Source: Amorphophallus konjac (Eukaryota; Streptophyta; Magnoliopsida; Alismatales; Araceae). From it: 64,000 nucleotides of DNA. The notes under the pieces were generated by a model. That model worked only from the letters and a program-made list of their open reading frames with translations. It ran no database searches and was not told the DNA's origin. This document shows, one piece after another, positions 31,801 to 43,089 of this stretch. The DNA lies in NCBI GenBank assembly GCA_022559845.1, contig CM040124.1, positions 72,811,491-72,875,490 on the forward strand. The letters run 5' to 3'. Positions within the stretch are counted from its first letter, which is position 1. Each line of letters opens with the position of its first letter. Made by a program: the position numbers and the translations under genes.

Positions 31801-32932
31801 CAGACCAAGTCATATGGTGTCTAACAAGTAATGGGACCTACTCGGTTTCTTCGGCATATAGAAACATGATGCACTCTCAAACGTCACAGTTGATTGAGAT
31901 GAATCCAAATTGGAATTGTATATGGTCCCAATGGATTCCAACCAAAATTTCAATTCATATATGGAAGGTATTCTTCAACTGTCTGCCCACTGATCAAAAT
32001 ATTCAGAACTCAGGAATTCCAATATGCTCTAAATGTAGATGCTGTCAGAAACATTCAGCAGAGAACAGTGACCACTTATTTGCTAAAAGTGATTGGGCTG
32101 TGGCCATCTGGTTTTTTTTTCAGTCTAAAGGATTGGAGACCGGAGGCAGCACAATCAGAGATTTAATCATTCAAGCAATACAAAATGCCTCAAGCAAACC
32201 TCTTTTTGGCCTCTTCACAATTGCAGTGATTGGTTACAGTCTGTAGGAAATATGGACTGCAAGAAACTCTACTACTCACGAGGATAAAATTTCAAAGCCA
32301 CAGAGCATGATACACAAAATCTTATCATAGGTTAAGCAAACCCTCTCCCTTTCCAAGCTTCAGGAAGGAAAGTATAATAGAAAGGAAATTCTTTCTGCAT
32401 GTGGTATTCAGTTTTCTGCTAACAATGGGCCAATGGTGAAAATCATTAAATGGTAACTACCACCATGGCCATATCTAAAACTAAACACGGATGGTGCGTC
32501 AAAGCAGTCTGCAGTTTCAGGTGGTGGTGGAGTAATAAGGGATACCCATGGTTCTGTTATATTTGCTTATTCTCACTTCTACGATCAAGCGAGTAGCATA
32601 ATGGCTGAAGCTAGAGCACTTATGATGGTTTAAAATACTTGAGAACTATCACTTCCCAACCGAGCCAAATTGAATGTGACTCACATATTCTGGTCCAAGT
32701 TATCAACAAAAAGATTCCATGCCTCTGGGAGATTCTAATATTTGTGAGGCAAATTCAGACCCTTCTTTCAGCAAATGATTCAATTACTCATATCTTTCGT
32801 GAGGCGAATAAAGTGGCAGATTCTTTAGCAAATTTTGCTTGCAATATAAAATGTAATCTCTTTTTTTCTTCTCAGCAGCAACTTCCAAGCCATATTAAAG
32901 GTGCTGCCCGGTTGGATAAGCTTGTTGTATAT
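28806..32932 (+). pseudogene. LINE ORF2: endonuclease, RT, zinc domain and RNase H
   Basis: AP-type endonuclease occupies 28806-29537 (IIWNIRGIG, LEPK, VTGDFNSI, REASDHAPLL). RT lies at 29692-31448, with SAPGPDGFTGSFF, ALIPKNKN, YRPISLCNF, KLDMAKAYDRIEW, GIHQGDPIAPYLF and, after a frameshift at about 30840, SFADDTLVF. The zf-RVT region is at 31930-32090 (IWKVFFNCLPT ... CSKCRCC). RNase H is at 32480-32900 (LNTDGASKQ, MAEARAL, ECDSHILVQVIN, HIFREANKVADSLANF). Stops at 29535 and 31446 and others in 32240-32640 make it non-functional. The RNase H places it among plant LINEs with that acquired domain. Confidence 0.85.
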
Positions 32933-32954
32933 CTATCTCAGTTGTTTTTGATGA

Positions 32955-34235
32955 AACTCACTGCATTGTCTTAAACAAAAATTCAAATGAGATCAAATTT
33001 CTTGGAAAAAGGAATAACAATGTCTACACTGTTGATATTGATAATGTTTCATGCGATAACTTCTGCTTGGTTGCGAACAATCATGAAAATGCATGGTTAT
33101 GGCACCGAAGATTAGGTCATGCCAGTTTTGGAGTAATCTCTAAGCTGTCTAGACATGACTTGGTGAATGGACTACCAAAATTAAAATTTGAAAGTGATAG
33201 GATATGTGAAGCTTGTACTAAAGGCAAGCAAACACGAACCTCTTTCAAAAATAAAAACATTATTTCATCTGCTAGGCCTTTGGAACTGTTGCATCTTGAT
33301 CTTTTTGGTCCCACTAGAACATCTAGCCTAGGAGAAAAATCCTACGGCTTTGTGATTGTTGATGATTTCTCCAGATTCACATGGGTGTTATTTTTAGCTA
33401 ATAAAAGTCATGCTCTGATGGAGTTTCAAGTGTTTTGCAGAAAAATCCAAAATGAAAAAGGTTACCTCATCACCACCATCCAGAGTGATCATGGTGGTGA
33501 ATTTGAAAATCATGATTTCAACATCTTCTGTGAAGAGCAGGGGTATACACACAATTTTTCATCACCAAGGACGCCCCAGCAAAATGGAGTAGTGGAAAGG
33601 AAGAACAGAACATTAATAGACATGGCCCGGACCATGCTAAGTGAGAATTCCCTGCCTAAGTATTTTTGGGCTGAGGCGGTGAGTACAGCTTGCTACATCA
33701 TCAACAGGGCAATGGTAAGGCCCATTCTGATGAAAACTCCTTATGAGCTCTACAAGGGTAAGAAACCCAACATCTCTTATCTTAAACCTTTTGGATGCTC
33801 CTGCTATATTTTGAAAAATGGTAAGTCCAACCTGGGTAAGTTTGATGAAAAGAGTGATAAAGGAATCTTCCTAGGTTATGCACTCAATTCTAGAGCTTAC
33901 CGTCTATTTAATAAAAGGACTTTGGTTGTTGAAGAAAGTGCTCATGTCATCTTTGATGAATCCGAATCAAAACTGATAGACCAAACTTCTTCTACCTTGG
34001 ATGCAGATGAAGATCCTAAGAACTCATTAAGTGTCAAGGCTAAGGATGAATCGTTGGAAGCAACCTCAAGCAATAGTGAAAAAGATGAAGATCATATACT
34101 CGAGACACTACAAGAACCACAAGTGCAACATCCTGATCTACCCAGCTCCTCCACCCGTCTAAAGGATCATCCAGCTGTGAACATCATAGGCAATTTGGAG
34201 GATGGGGTAAGAACTAGGTCCTCTCTAAGGCAAGT
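32955..34235 (+). CDS. pol: Copia C pol, part 1: pre-integrase and integrase
   Basis: It starts inside the protease/pre-integrase region after the deletion. LWHRRLGHASF ... CEACTKGKQ is the zinc-binding region. HLDLFGPTR, IQSDHGGEFEN and NGVVERKNRTL keep the Asp, Asp and Glu of the integrase triad. The C-terminal part has the SRAYRLFNKRTLVVEES block. The frame is open from 33067 until the gypsy element enters after RSSLRQV at 34235. The same codons (CAA GTT) resume at 40712. Confidence 0.85.
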
Positions 34236-36292
34236 TGGTGGGGACAAGACCGTACGTATTTTGTTTGCATTTATGTCTTTTCATATTTGTATGTATACCC
34301 TTGTGTTATATGGGTACGCAATTGTAGGTCTTAGTGGGTTTATATGTAAAATTCCAGTAGGACCAAGCAAGGGGGCCCTCAGCCCTTTCCCATTAGTCCA
34401 TGTCACTCATGTGGGGCTAATCAACCATCCTAGGTGGCCATCTAGAAGGGTTGAATGTCAAAATGCCACATGGGTAGACAAGTGGTTACATTGGTCCAAG
34501 GTAGGTCACCTACCTTCACCTACCCATTCAACCCTTACATATGGTCAAGGGGGCGCCCCATTCCACTAGGCATATTTTAATATTTTGTGTGTGTTTATCA
34601 CACTTAATCCCAGCCCTTCAATCCCCTCCCCTAGATCTAATGGTGTAGATTAGGTTTAATGTAAGGCATATAAAAGGTTGTATTTTCCATTTGTTGGCAT
34701 TAATGAAGAGAAAATTGTTGGAAAATCAAGAGTGATTCTTGAGCCCCTCCCCTTCCCCTGGTGTTCATTTCCTCCAACCTCAAATTCTAGAGTGGTTCTA
34801 TCTTCAAATCCCTCCCCTCTATTTTCGGTGATCATCTGTGCCGCCGTCGCCGCCGTTCGTGCCGCCTTCGAGCCGCCACGGAGCCATCTTCAAGGTTCTG
34901 TCCTACTGGATAGAGGTGTAGTCCACGAATTCCTGCTCTCCACCACGTAAAGATCTCAAGCTGAAATTTTTATGGTGTGTTCCAAACTTGAATCCCCACC
35001 TCCACCTAAATGTTCACGTCCAAACTCCTCCATTTAGTAATTTTCCATTTTCGTTCATTTTGCATTCCCAGATCTGTTTTGTCTCTGTCTACAGTGACAA
35101 CAGCTCTGTGTTTCCCATCTCCGACCATCTTTTTGATTTGTCCAAACCCTCCCAATTTTATTGGGAGTTCTGTCCATCACCCCCTACCTCTAAAACTTTT
35201 ATTAATTTTTTATCAGCCTTCTATCTATTTTTAAAAATTCGTGTTCTTCCTCAGCTACAGTGTTGTCAGCCAGATTCCAGATCCGACCCACTGCTAGTGT
35301 AAAAATCATAGAAATTTGTAGCCTTCCCCAACTCCAGAACCAAAACTAGTCCTGGTTTTGTAGATTGATTTCCCACAACTGTTCTGAAGAACACAACCCC
35401 AGATTCGGACGTCTACCTCGCGGTCAAAGGCAATCCATAGGAAAGTTCTCTACTGACCTGAGATTTCAGGAGCTGTACAACAGCAACATTCAAAATTCGC
35501 CAATTAGAAGTACAGGCTTTGTTATTTTTCTATAGTCCCATAAGGTTTAAGCCCTTCGAAGCAGCTTTCCAACGGCGCTAGTGTCGTTGCATTCCGACAT
35601 CGGGGCTGATTGCAGCGTCCGTTGTCGCTGGAGCGCGCGCCGAAAAATAGAACCGACAGATCCGTGGCCGATCATTCCGACCGGTGTCGAACGGAGCGGC
35701 CTGGCCTCTGGCTGATGAACCAGCATGCCGCCAGCCCGGGGAGCACTTCCCTAAGTGTCCCCACTACAGCGGTGCCACCGGGTCCCACACGGCCCCTCCG
35801 GACAGCGCGTGGCCCCACAGCCACAAGTTCGGGTGCTGCCGAAGAGACGCGAGAAGTCGCCCGTCAACCCGAATTCGGTCCTCCCGGGCCCAGTTGTGTA
35901 GCCCTTTACCTCCCTGCGTGGAGTGGGCTGTAACTCATTGCTGTAATCTTTATGTATTAACTATCCCGGGAGTACGAGTTTCGGCCGGGTCCGTCGTCCC
36001 CACGCCGAGCGTCTGGAGGTATCGCATTCGCTCCCTTACTTGGCATTTTGCTTACTTCATATATATTTATTTATGCCGCTGCTAGAGAGCATGTGTAGGG
36101 ACAATTACCTCACTTTATATTTATATCACCGCTGCTGCGAGAGAGAGCGTTACCGTCCCGTGACCCGATCCGGGCACAAGTGAGAGCCGACCACCCTAGC
36201 TCACTGCTGGTTTCTCAACCGCGCACGTCCGACGCTTCCCTCGTTAAGGGGCAGTCACGAGCTTGTCGTGTCCGTGGTCTCGTCCCGCATCA
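34236..36292 (+). repeat. 5' LTR of the gag-only gypsy element
   Basis: It begins TGGTGGGGACAAGACC and ends GTCCCGCATCA, followed by a primer site. It lacks about seven bases near the start (TCGAGGC) that the 3' LTR has. A TATA box lies at 34669. Open frames inside, such as 34678-34950, are also in the other LTR and have no recognisable domain. Confidence 0.9.
34669..34675 (+). promoter_or_regulatory. TATA box in the gypsy 5' LTR
   Basis: TATAAAA in GGCATATAAAAGGTTG is repeated at 39087-39093 in the 3' LTR. The position, about 430 bases into the LTR, fits a U3/R promoter. Confidence 0.7.
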
Positions 36293-36295
36293 ATT

Positions 36296-36307
36296 TGGTA
36301 TCAGAGC
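36296..36307 (+). promoter_or_regulatory. Primer-binding site of the gypsy element
   Basis: TGGTATCAGAGC starts four bases after the LTR-end CA and pairs with the 3' end of initiator Met-tRNA. Confidence 0.85.
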
Positions 36308-36612
36308 AAGTTGAGTCTAGGGTGTCAAAAAAAAGTGTCATTCATTAGTCATTTACGTCTAAGTCGTGTTTAGGGTCATCATTGTTTTAAAACAAACAAA
36401 AAAAAAGTGTCTTTTGCATTGCATCCCAATAACCCGGTATATCAAAAGGTGTTGTCCGAACGTTAGGCTACGCCTATCGGGAAGGCCGCACACTTGCGCG
36501 AGAGATCTTCGGATCGATTAACTCCGCCACGTGCCGAGTTTTGGTTAAGTCTAGGTGCATCATCTTGTAGTGTGCATTTGCCTTAGTCGGTGTCTCCTAC
36601 TCCGTGTCTTGC
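36308..36612 (+). other. Untranslated leader of the gypsy element
   Basis: These 305 bases lie between the primer site and gag, with a long A run near 36400. No gene is seen. This is where a packaging signal would be expected. Confidence 0.5.
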
Positions 36613-38175
36613 ATGCCCACTCGTCGAGGTACTCAATACTCACCCCCACCACCACCTATGGCGGAATCCCGAGTCTATAGTTCCGATGAAGTGGCCACAT
36701 TATTCCGAACTCTTGTGGGAAAAATGGATGGGTTGAGTGAGCGCATGGATGAGTTAAGTACTCGAGTGGATAGGATGGAAGGAGCGAGTACCCAAGTGAA
36801 TGGTCTAGGCACCCGCCTAGAAGAGAGGATGAAAGCCATAGAGGATAGGGCCGCCGGGTCGAACCAGGCCGTTCAGGGATTGGTCGGGAGAGTTGCCGCA
36901 CTAGAGAAAGGACCAACCCATGCACCCATCCCACCTACCCAAGGTCAACCGGAGCCGAATCACCAACCCGCGACTCCAAGGGTTCAAGGGGTAGCTGTTA
37001 GGAGGCACGAAGTCCCCGAGGTGCATGACTATGAGTCCGATAATGAGCAACGGGGGCATGGTCATGACCACCGCCATACGCGGCGTACCCATGACCAAGA
37101 TATGGATGAACGGGCCATTCGGACCGTTCGGGCCGACCCTCCCACCTTTGACGGGTCCTTAGACCCAAAGGTCGATCTTGATTGGGAGGCTGGTATGGAC
37201 CGATATTTTGAGTGGCTCGAGATGTCGGACCAACGAAAAGTCAAGTACGCCAAGATGAAACTTTTAGGCCAAGCACAAACCTATTGGCGGAACATGGAGA
37301 ACCTATTGTTTCATCGTCAAGAACCCCCGGTCGATACATGGACCGATATGAGGGAGAAGCTTAGGAAGAAGTACCTCCCTACCTCCTACCGCTAGCGTCT
37401 TATAGAGAGGTGGCAAAGTCTCACCCAAGGAGATCGGTCCGTCTCTGATTACATCACCGAATTTGATGAATACTACTTGCGATGTGATGCCACGGAGGAG
37501 GATTCCCTTACCGTCTCCCGGTTTCGGCGTGGTCTACGCCCGCACCTACGGTATGAGCTTCTCCGCCGCAAGGTGGACAAGTTGGAGGATGCATATCAAG
37601 TTGCTCTCGAGATGGAGCAATTCGAGGGAGAGTTCTAGTCTATTCCTCGGTGGAGTCCCGCTCCTCCCCATAGTGATTCCCGTGGCTCCTTAGGTTCATA
37701 CCCGAGGGGACCCATGGCTCGTCCTCAGGAGCCCACCCGTCAGGAGCACTTCGCTCCTAGGCCTCGACCTTCCCCACCACGGGATCTACCTCCACTCCAT
37801 CCACCGGCACCCGTTGCCCGTCCCCCAGCACACATGGCCCGTCCCCTGGCCCCGACACTTCCCCCGCTGTTGCCCACGGCGCCTACACCTCCACCCTTGT
37901 TACCTACGCCCCCTACCCGTCGGGAGGATAAGGGTAATGCCCCTCTTATCGGAGAGAGTAGTAGGTCGCGAGTGCAATGTTTCCACTGCCATGGGTTTGG
38001 CCACATTGCCAATGAATGCCCCGCCCGTGCAACCCTAGCCCTAGGGGTTGGAGATACCTTACCTCCTGAGCTTGAGTGTGTCGATTATGAGGCCGACCAA
38101 GCACTAGCCGATGAGTACTATGCCTTGGGGGGAGAGCTGGGCGACTCACCCGTCGCCCAGGATGCCGCCACTTAG
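36613..38175 (+). pseudogene. gag: gag of the gypsy element
   Basis: I take the ATG at 36613 (MPTRRGTQYSPPPPPMAES) as start. The frame is continuous to 38175 apart from TAG stops at 37393 and 37636. Residues 30-85 form a coiled coil (LSERMDELSTRVDRMEG). Residues 185-330 match the Ty3/gypsy gag domain (DPPTFDGSLDPKVDLDWEAG, KYAKMKLLGQAQTYW, SVSDYITEFDEYYLRC, FRRGLRPHLRYEL). After a Pro-rich stretch comes the CCHC knuckle CFHCHGFGHIANEC. With no pol downstream, this is the element's only protein. Confidence 0.85.
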
Positions 38176-38648
38176 TGGGCTTGATGTCACCACCTTAGTC
38201 TAGGGTCATATATGAGTCGGTGTGTTTTCCTTGTGTGGTTTGTTTTGTGTGGTTTGTTTGCATGGTTTGTGTGTCGTTTGTTTGTCTGCATGTGTCTTAT
38301 GTCAGCTCGTTGTCATTCTCTTATGAGTAAGAGGCGATTGGACTCACTCGACGAGTATGGGATCGGTTCTCTATCTATACCCAGATCTAGTCACCTGCAG
38401 GGACTCAGCGGTGATTCCTAGTGAGTCTTCGAGCCGCCACCTCCCCTTTTGAGAGTGCCCCACCCGGAGTGTCCACCTTTAGCCCATAGCAGCTTGTGCA
38501 TATCGAGTATATATGGAATGAGCAGGTGACGGTCACTTGGAGTGGAGCATACCCGCGTTACTTGGCACGGTAACGGATCCGCCGGAGTATTCAAGCATCC
38601 ATACCCCTACTCGACGGGGTCGAGTTCCTCCAACCCGGGGAGAATTAA
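38176..38648 (+). other. 3' noncoding region and polypurine tract of the gypsy element
   Basis: There is no coding signal. It ends with GGGGAGAATTAA (38637-38648), a typical gypsy polypurine tract directly before the 3' LTR. Confidence 0.75.
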
Positions 38649-40711
38649 TGGGGACATCGAGGCAAGACCGTATGCATTTTGTTTGCATTTATGTCTTTTC
38701 ATATTTGTATGTATACCCTTGTGTTATATGGGTACGCAATTGTAGGTCTTAGTGGGTTTATATGTAAAATTCCAGTAGGACCAAGCAAGGGGGCCCTCAG
38801 CCCTTTCCCATTGGTCCATGTCACTCATGTGGGGCTGGTCAACCATCCTAGGTGGCCATCTAGAAGGGTTGAATGTCAAAATGCCACATGGGTAGACAAG
38901 TGGTTACATTGGTCCAAGGTAGGTCACCTACCTTCACCTACCCATTCAACCCTTACATATGGTTAAGGGGGCGCCCCATTCCACTAGGCATATTTTAATA
39001 TTTTTTGTGTGTTTATCACACTTAATCCCAGCCCTTCAATCCCCTCCCCTAGATCTAATGGTGTAGATTAGGTTTGATGTAAGGCATATAAAAGGTTGTA
39101 TTTTCCATTTGTTGGCATTAATGAAGAGAAAATTGTTGGAAAATCAAGAGTGATTCTTGAGCCCCTCCCCTTCCCCTGGTGTTCATTTCCTCCAACCTCA
39201 AATTCTAGAGTGGTTCTATCTTCAATCCCCTCCCCTCTATTTTCGGTGATCATCTGTGCCGCCGCCGCCGCCGTTCGTGCCGCCTTCGAGCTGCCACGGA
39301 GCCATCTTCAAGGTTCTGTCCTACTGGATAGAGGTGTAGTCCACGAATTCCTGCTCTCCACCACGTAAAGATCTCAAGCTGAAATTTTTATGGTGTGTTC
39401 CAAACTTGAATCCCCACCTCCACCTAAATGTTCACGTCCAAACTCCTCCATTTAGTAATTTTCCATTTTCGTTCATTTTTCATTCCCAGATCTGTTTTAT
39501 CTTTGTCTACAGTGACAACAGCTCTGTGTTCCCCATCTCCGGCCATCTTTTGGATTTGTCCAAACCCTCCCAATTTTACTGGGAGTTCTATCCATCACCC
39601 CCTACCTCCAAAACGTTTATTAATTTTTTATCCGCCTTCTATCTATTTTTCAAAATTCGTGATCTTCCTGAGCTATAGTGTTGTCAGCCAAATTCCAGAT
39701 CCGACCCACTGCTAGTCCAAAAATCATAGAAATTCATAACCTTCCCCAAATCCAGATCCAAAAATAGTCCTGGTTTCGTAGCTTGATTTCCCACAACTGT
39801 TCTGAAGAACACAGCCCCAGATTCGGACGTCTACCTTGCGGTCAAAGGCAATCCACAGGAACGTTCTCTGCTGACCTGAGATTTCAGGAGCTGTACAACA
39901 GCAACATTCAAAATTCACCAATTAGAAGTACAGGCTTTGTTATTTTTCTGTAGTCCAATAAGGTTGAAGCCCTTCGAAGCAGCTTTCCAACGGCACCAGT
40001 GTTGTTGCATTCTGAAGTCGGGGCTGATCGCAGCGTCGGTTGTCGCCGGAGCGCGCGCCGGAAAACAGAACCGGTAGATCCATGGCCGGTCATTCCGACC
40101 GGTGCCGAACGGAGCCGCCTGGCCTCCGGCCGGTGAACCAGCGTGCCGCCAGCCCGGGGAGCGCTTCCCTAAGTGTCCCCACTATAGCGGTGCCACCGGG
40201 TCCCACACGGCCCCTCCGGACAGCGCGTGGGCCCCACAGCCACAAGTTCGGGTGCTGCCGAAGAGACGCGAGAAGCCGCCCGTCAACCCGAATTCGGTCC
40301 TCCCGGGCCCAGTTGTGTAGCTCTTTACCTCCCTGCGTGGAGTGGGCTGTAACTCATTGCTGTAATCTTTATGTATTAACTGTCCTGGGAGTACGAGTTT
40401 CGGCCGGGTCCGTCGTCCCCACGCCGAGCGCGTGGAGGTATCGCATTCGCTCCCTTACTTGGCATTTTACTTACTTCATATATATTTGTTTATGCCGCTG
40501 CTAGAGAGTATGTGTAGGGACAACTAGCTCGCTTTATATTTATATCACCGCTGCTGCGAGAGAGAGCGTTACCGTCCCGTGACCCGATCCGGACACAAGT
40601 GATAGCCGACCACCCTAGCTCACTGCCGGTTTCTCAACCGCACACGTCCGACGCTTCCCTCGTTAAGGGGCAGTCACGAGCTTGTCGTGTCCATGGTCTC
40701 GTCCCGCATCA
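38649..40711 (+). repeat. 3' LTR of the gag-only gypsy element
   Basis: It begins TGGGGACATCGAGGCAAGAC, ends GTCCCGCATCA, and aligns to 34239-36292 along its whole length with scattered substitutions and small indels. Confidence 0.9.
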
Positions 40712-42291
40712 CAAGTTGAAGAGGAAGACTTGATAGCCTTGCTATCACAAGAAGAACCCAAGGACTTTCGTGAAGTTCTTCAAAATGAATCCTGGATTCA
40801 GGCCATGCATGAAGAACTGCACCAGTTTGAAAGAAATGAGGTTTGGACTCTCATACCGCATCCTAAGAACCATCCCACTATTGGAACTCGTTGGGTTTTC
40901 AGAAACATGTTAAATGATGCGGGATTGGTGGTTAGGAATAAGGCCCGGCTTGTGGCCAAGGGGTATAGCCAAGAGATGGGCATTGATTTTGATGAGTCTT
41001 TTGCACCAGTTGCCAGACTTGAAGCTGTTCGAATCTTATTGTCCTATGCTTGTTCTTTGAACTTTAAGTTATTTCAAATGGATGTTAAATCTGCATTTCT
41101 TAACGGCTATATCAAGGAGGATGTCTTTGTAGAGCAGCCTCCAGGTTTTGAAGATTCTAAACACCCACAACATGTGTACAAACTCCAAAAGGCCCTATAT
41201 GGACTAAAGCAAGCACCAAGGGCGTGGTATGAACGGCTTATCTCATTTTTGGTTGAAAATGGTTTCAAGAGAGGTAAGGTTGACCAAACACTTTTCACCA
41301 AGAGATCAGGTAAAGACATTTTGGTGGTTCAAGTGTATGTAGATGACATCATCTTTGGGGCTACTAACAATGTCTTATGCAATGAATTTGCAAAAATCAT
41401 GCAAGGAGAATTCAAGATGAGTTTAATGGGGGAGCTAACCTTCTTTCTTGGATTACAGGTGAAACAAACTTTAGAAGGAATCTTCATCAATCAAACCAAA
41501 TATACTATTGAACTGTTGAAGAAATATGGGATGGCGGAAGCAAAACCCATATCAACTCCCATGGCTACCACCACAAAGCTGATAAAGATGAAAATGGTAA
41601 AACAGTAGATCCTACACTGTTTCGAGGTATGATCGGAACGCTACTGTACCTTACAGCATGTCTCCCTGACATTCAATTCAGTGTATGTCTCTGTGCCCAT
41701 TTTCAGTCATGCCCCAAGGAATCTCATTTATCAGCCGTGAAACGCATTTTCAGATATCTCATTGGATCCTTAAACTTTGGCTTGTGGTTTCCGATCGTTG
41801 GTTCCTTTGATTTAATTGCTTATACCGATGCGGATTATGCTGGGTGCATTGTAGATCGTAAAAGTACAAGTGGATACTGTCAGTTTCTTGGTGGTTGCCT
41901 AGTCTCATGGGCCTCCAAGAAACAACATTCAGTAGCTCTCTCAACAGCCGAGGCTAAATATGTAGCCGCCGGAAGTTGTGGAGCCCAAGTACTTTGAATC
42001 AAAAATCAACTGCTTGATTTAGATGTTGAAATGAAAATTGTTCCAATTCTGTGTGATAATATCAGTGCAATAAATTTGTCTAAAAACCCTGTTCAGCACT
42101 CCAGGACCAAACATATAGATATTCGTCATCATTTTCTGAGGGATCATGTAGGAAAAGGGGTCTTTGAATTGAACTTCATTGACACACACAATCAGCTAGC
42201 TGACATTTTCACCAAACCTCTAAACCAGGATCTGTTTAATAAGATAAGAAGAGAACTTGGGATGCGCAAGGGTGAGAGCATACATGCATAG
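40712..42291 (+). CDS. pol: Copia C pol, part 2: RT and RNase H
   Basis: RT runs from [10 protein letters not shown] through [38 protein letters not shown] and [12 protein letters not shown], with the active-site Asp pair kept. A one-base slip near 41580 moves to the frame [20 protein letters not shown]. RNase H follows with [47 protein letters not shown] and [11 protein letters not shown]. One TGA at 41996 replaces the usual Trp of VLWIK. It ends at 42291. This is the best-preserved copia pol in the window. Confidence 0.88.
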
Positions 42292-43089
42292 GTTTGCATT
42301 TAAGGTATAGGGTTGCATTTGTAGAAAAATCATGTGCACCGACGGTAGAAAACATGCATTTTGCCTCTTCTCTTTCTTATGTGTTGTTACTCACCTTGTA
42401 TGCCTGATTGTAACTACTTATATCCAACCCTTCTTGAATAATTCTTCTATGGCTTAATATTCCTTGCTCAAACATCTGTGGACTCAGTGTGCTGGTACTA
42501 AAGGTATTTACTAGGGAAAATCAGAACCTCTTCTCAGTTATGCATCTTGCTCTTTTCACTTCCCTTGTCCTGATTAGTGGCCCCTCTCAGGCAGTCCGTT
42601 GCCTATCCCCCAATAGAGAAAGAAAAAGAAAAATAGAAAAATAAAGAAACAAAAAAAAGAAGAATATCTAGTTTTGGAAATTTTGGTCCTGGCGGTCGAC
42701 CGCCAGGCCCGCGCCGGTCGACCGCCGGCGGCGGACCGGCCCGACTTAGGGGTCCACCGACCCTTCATATATGGGTCTTTTTCTTCCTTTCTCTCTCTCC
42801 TTCACTTCCACTCACTCTCTACCACCAAACCCTAACCCCAACACTCCTCATCTCCACCATCCAAGCCTCCACAACCCTTCTTCCTCCATCCGCACATTGA
42901 TTCGGTCGTCCCGGCATCACTTCGGGACCTCTTCCATATTGTCGGTTGTGCGTTCGTGGAGATCTCTCTCAACTTCTTCTCTGTGGAAAAGTTCCTCCAA
43001 GCCGTAGAAGTGTCCCTTGTGCTTCATCCACGTTCCCGGGGTTGAGATCGATTGCTCAAGAGTTTCCCGGTGGGTTTTTCAAGTTCGGA
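42292..43089 (+). other. Spacer between pol and extra ORF in copia C
   Basis: Mostly noncoding. It holds an A/G-rich stretch (42620-42665) and two copies of the GGTCGACC motif (42694, 42716). The first sits in the perfect 14-base palindrome GGCGGTCGACCGCC that recurs in the LTR at 45432. A pyrimidine-rich run at 42780-42900 precedes the extra ORF, and CATATATGGG near 42766 could serve as a promoter. Confidence 0.5.

Larger units (their letters stand above)
27189..32932 (+). mobile_element. LINE (plant L1 type), main part
   Basis: It is inserted into copia A pol. The 10-base sequence ATGGGGACTG occurs at both edges (27179-27188 and 46496-46505), and the similarity extends a few bases beyond with mismatches, as expected for a target-site duplication. 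The LINE has a short leader, ORF1 (27316), ORF2 (28806) with endonuclease, RT and RNase H, and a 3' end with AATAAA and poly(A) at 46372-46495. The 3' part is displaced by the insertion of copia C at 32933. Confidence 0.9.
34236..40711 (+). mobile_element. Gag-only Ty3/gypsy element (TR-GAG type)
   Basis: Two near-identical 2.05-kb LTRs flank 2.36 kb of internal DNA with one gag gene and no protease, RT or integrase. The 5-base sequence CAAGT at 34231-34235 and 40712-40716 is the target-site duplication, and copia C pol is continuous across it. Elements of this build are known in plants as terminal-repeat retrotransposons with a gag domain. They would depend on an autonomous Ty3/gypsy partner for enzymes. 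LTR differences are few, so this is one of the younger insertions. Confidence 0.9.

Noticed and set aside
32975..33066. Possible start of a separate gene before LWHRRLGH
   Set aside because: The sequence is the internal protease/pre-integrase part of copia C left after a deletion joining the first bases of its LTR to pol.
34678..34950. 90-codon frame MYFPFVGINEEKIVGKSRVI, present in both gypsy LTRs (also at 39096)
   Set aside because: It is repeated only because the LTR is repeated. It has no domain, lies just after the TATA box, and is disrupted by small differences between the LTRs further on.
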